DNA of 14,554 nucleotides from Clostridiales bacterium (GTDB lineage Bacteria > Bacillota > Clostridia > Oscillospirales > Oscillospiraceae): assembly GCA_021203685.1 (NCBI GenBank), contig JAJQAS010000278.1, positions 1-14,554 of the forward strand, in the 5' to 3' direction. Numbering within the stretch: position 1 is the first letter of the stretch; every line of letters starts with the position of its first letter. Shown here piece by piece: positions 13,420 to 14,554 of this stretch. The translations under genes were made by a program, and so were the position numbers. The notes beneath the pieces are model-generated. The model ran no database searches. It had not been told where the DNA came from and worked only from the letters and a program-made list of their open reading frames with translations.

Positions 13420-13534
13420 CCTGTAGGGGCGGCCCTTGGCCGCCCGCAGGTTTGTACTGCCTTTTCCAGGGCGGCCACAGGGAGCGGAGCGGAAGTGCCG
13501 CTTGACGGCGGAGGGGGACCATGCGAAGCATGGT
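13420..13534. repeat. GC-rich hairpin cluster, probably a dispersed intergenic repeat
   Basis: The first hairpin pairs CCTG with CAGG and GGGCGGCC with GGCCGCCC (13420-13450). The second is ACCATGC-GAA-GCATGGT (13518-13534). Between them is GGCGGAGGGGG (13507-13517), which also occurs in the hairpin at 3858-3896. The GTAGGGGCGGCC...GGCCGCCC form resembles repeats I recall from Oscillospirales genomes. No coding potential or T-tract terminator for addB was found here. Confidence 0.6.
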
Positions 13535-13584
13535 GGAGGGGTTTCCGCTGGAATCACAGATATAGATTGATTGAAAGGGATAAC

Positions 13585-13626
13585 CGTAAAATAAACTTCC
13601 GGGACGCCCCGAAGGGCGCCCCGGAA
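13585..13626 (-). terminator. Terminator of the downstream hsp20 gene
   Basis: On the minus strand a 13-bp stem with one mismatch (13614-13626 with 13597-13609) is closed by a TTCG tetraloop between C and G, and followed by a T-rich GTTTATTTTA. It starts about 40 bases after the stop at 13665. Confidence 0.82.
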
Positions 13627-13664
13627 AATAGGCCACATTTGTTGTCTGTTGTACGGTTGAGTGC

Positions 13665-14087
13665 TTACTTGATCTCCAGCCGACGGCTGGTGGGGACGGT
13701 GACGGCCCGCTTGGGCAGGGTCAGCTTCAACACGCCGTTTTCGTAGGCGGCGGAGATCTGGCTGCTCTCAATGTCGGAGATGTCGAAGCTGCGGCTGTAG
13801 GAGCCGTAGTACCGCTCCCGGCGGAGATAGTTGCCCTGGTCGTCCTTCTGGTCGTTCTCGGCCTTGTGCACCGCCTGGATGGTCAGCCGGTCGCCCTCGA
13901 TGTCGATTTGGATGTCCTCTTTGGCGAAGCCTGGCAGCTCGGCCTCCAGGGTGTAGCTGTCGCCGTTATCCTGGATGTCGGTGTGGAAAGCCCGCAGCTC
14001 GTTCTTGCCGTAAAAGTTGTTGTTCATCTGATCCACATCGTGGAAGGGGCCATAGGCGGGATGACCGTAAAACATGATTTCTGCCAT
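13665..14087 (-). CDS. Small heat-shock protein, Hsp20/alpha-crystallin family (downstream copy)
   Basis: A 140-residue holdase chaperone that binds unfolding proteins without ATP. After a short glycine-poor N-terminus, MAEIMFYGHPAYGPFHDVDQ, the alpha-crystallin domain runs from about residue 32: HTDIQDNGDSYTLEAELPGF, then EDIQIDIEGDRLTIQAVHK, the YYGSYSRSFDISD strand region and the signature AAYENGVLKLTLPK (A-x-x-x-G-V-L). The final RRLEIK can serve as the I/L-x-I oligomerisation motif. The ATG at 14087 has AGGAGGT eight bases upstream. The upstream partial gene at 14389 is a near-identical paralogue. The leader is long (about 150 bases) and begins at a CIRCE-like inverted repeat, which suggests heat-shock control. 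Confidence 0.94.
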   Translation of the reverse strand: MAEIMFYGHPAYGPFHDVDQMNNNFYGKNELRAFHTDIQDNGDSYTLEAELPGFAKEDIQIDIEGDRLTIQAVHKAENDQKDDQGNYLRRERYYGSYSRSFDISDIESSQISAAYENGVLKLTLPKRAVTVPTSRRLEIK

Positions 14088-14236
14088 AATAGATAACCTC
14101 CTAATCTGGGTAAAGACTTTGGTGCATTGCAGTTCATTTAAACATTCATGGGTGTCAAGCCTTCCTTGTTATTTCTAATGATAAACATACGCCGGAACTG
14201 TGAACGATACTTGTGATTCCTTTGAACAAACCGTGA

Positions 14237-14269
14237 ATTTTAGCATTTTCATATTACAACTGCTAAAAT
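14237..14269 (-). promoter_or_regulatory. CIRCE-like inverted repeat upstream of hsp20
   Basis: Perfect 9-base arms ATTTTAGCA (14237-14245) and TGCTAAAAT (14261-14269) are separated by 15 bases. The HrcA operator CIRCE is TTAGCACTC-N9-GAGTGCTAA, that is TTAGCA and TGCTAA exactly 15 bases apart; the outer halves match and the inner CTC/GAG parts do not. On the minus strand the arms also supply a possible promoter, TTAGCA and TAAAAT with an 18-base spacer. The rest of the gap (14100-14236) is AT-rich leader in which I find no second site; a TTGACA at 14156-14151 lacks a good -10. Confidence 0.42.
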
Positions 14270-14321
14270 AAAAGCTGCGCCATTCAAACGGGAGCCACGT
14301 CTGCTAAAGGAAAACCGGTTC

Positions 14322-14349
14322 AAAAAAGGGGCGCTCCGAAGAGCGCCCC
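14322..14349 (-). terminator. Terminator of the upstream hsp20 gene
   Basis: On the minus strand a perfect 9-bp stem GGGGCGCTC / GAGCGCCCC (14349-14328) is closed by TTCG and followed by six T residues (14327-14322). It separates the two hsp20 genes into independent transcripts. Confidence 0.92.
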
Positions 14350-14388
14350 GGCATCGGGTCACAGATTTGTCTGGGTTGCGGCTGGAAA

Positions 14389-14554
14389 TCATTCGATGGT
14401 CAGCCGACGGGTCTTGGGGATGGTGACGTTCCGCTTGGGGAGGGTCAGCTTCAGCACGCCGTTTTCGTAGGCGGCGGAGATCTGGCTGCTCTCGATCTGG
14501 GAGATGTCGAAGCTGCGGCTGTAGGAGCCGTAGTAGCGCTCCCGGCGGAGGTAG
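14389..14554 (-). CDS. Small heat-shock protein, Hsp20 family (upstream copy, C-terminal part, cut by the window edge)
   Basis: The last 54 codons of a second Hsp20 gene; the start lies beyond the right edge. The segment YLRRERYYGSYSRSFDISQI and AAYENGVLKLTLPKRNVTIP holds the A-x-x-x-G-V-L signature and ends RRLTIE. It matches the downstream copy at 47 of 54 residues by my count, with the differences concentrated in the last 13 residues. It has its own terminator with the same TTCG loop. A recent tandem duplication is the simplest explanation. It is expected to be a holdase chaperone like its neighbour. Confidence 0.93.
   Translation of the reverse strand, partial: YLRRERYYGSYSRSFDISQIESSQISAAYENGVLKLTLPKRNVTIPKTRRLTIE

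Noticed and set aside
13381..13534. CRISPR array or attachment site
   Set aside because: The repeats are 7 bases with no spacers, there is no integrase or tRNA nearby, and the rest is hairpin sequence.

Overview
The window looks like chromosomal DNA from a GC-rich, gut-type Firmicute of the Clostridia, most likely Oscillospirales (Flavonifractor/Oscillibacter-like). This is inferred from strong G- or C-ending codon preference, AAGGAGG-type ribosome binding sites, TTGACA/TATAAT promoters, an AddB-type (not RecB-type) recombination subunit, a giant acyl-CoA dehydratase activase and a DUF6465-like small protein. I see no rRNA, tRNA, CRISPR array, transposase or phage gene.

Layout. (1) 1-500: the 5' end of a LysR-type regulator on the minus strand. 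Its promoter is interleaved with an oppositely directed promoter that drives a roughly 200-nt transcript encoding a 25-residue peptide and closed by a strong terminator. (2) 516-992: a DUF6465-like protein of 90 residues on the minus strand with its own consensus promoter and terminator. (3) 1242-3831: the sulfate-activation operon cysD-cysN with a sigma-A-type promoter; CysN carries a decayed APS-kinase-like tail. (4) 3825-4576: a heptanucleotide tract and hairpin, then a GNAT acetyltransferase of the phosphinothricin/methionine-sulfoximine type, closed by a bidirectional terminator. (5) 9800-4592 on the minus strand: a MarR regulator with a promoter-operator palindrome, then the 1462-residue activase. 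The activase frame meets a TGA 45 codons before what looks like its older end. (6) 10003-13373: addB on the plus strand, not followed by addA. (7) 13381-13534: a second heptanucleotide tract with GC-rich hairpins. (8) 13585-14554: two tandem, nearly identical small heat-shock protein genes on the minus strand, the upstream one cut by the window edge, with a CIRCE-like inverted repeat between them.

How the genes work together. CysD and CysN form ATP sulfurylase, which makes APS from sulfate; no APS kinase or reductase is present here. MarR probably represses itself and perhaps the activase gene downstream. The activase is of the ATP-dependent electron-donor type that serves 2-hydroxyacyl-CoA dehydratases, but no catalytic partner is in view. 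The other genes are separate housekeeping or stress functions. I found no clear new multi-gene system. The most unusual signals are the LysR/peptide divergent promoter, the in-frame TGA in the activase, the decayed kinase tail of CysN, and the paired heptad-tract elements.
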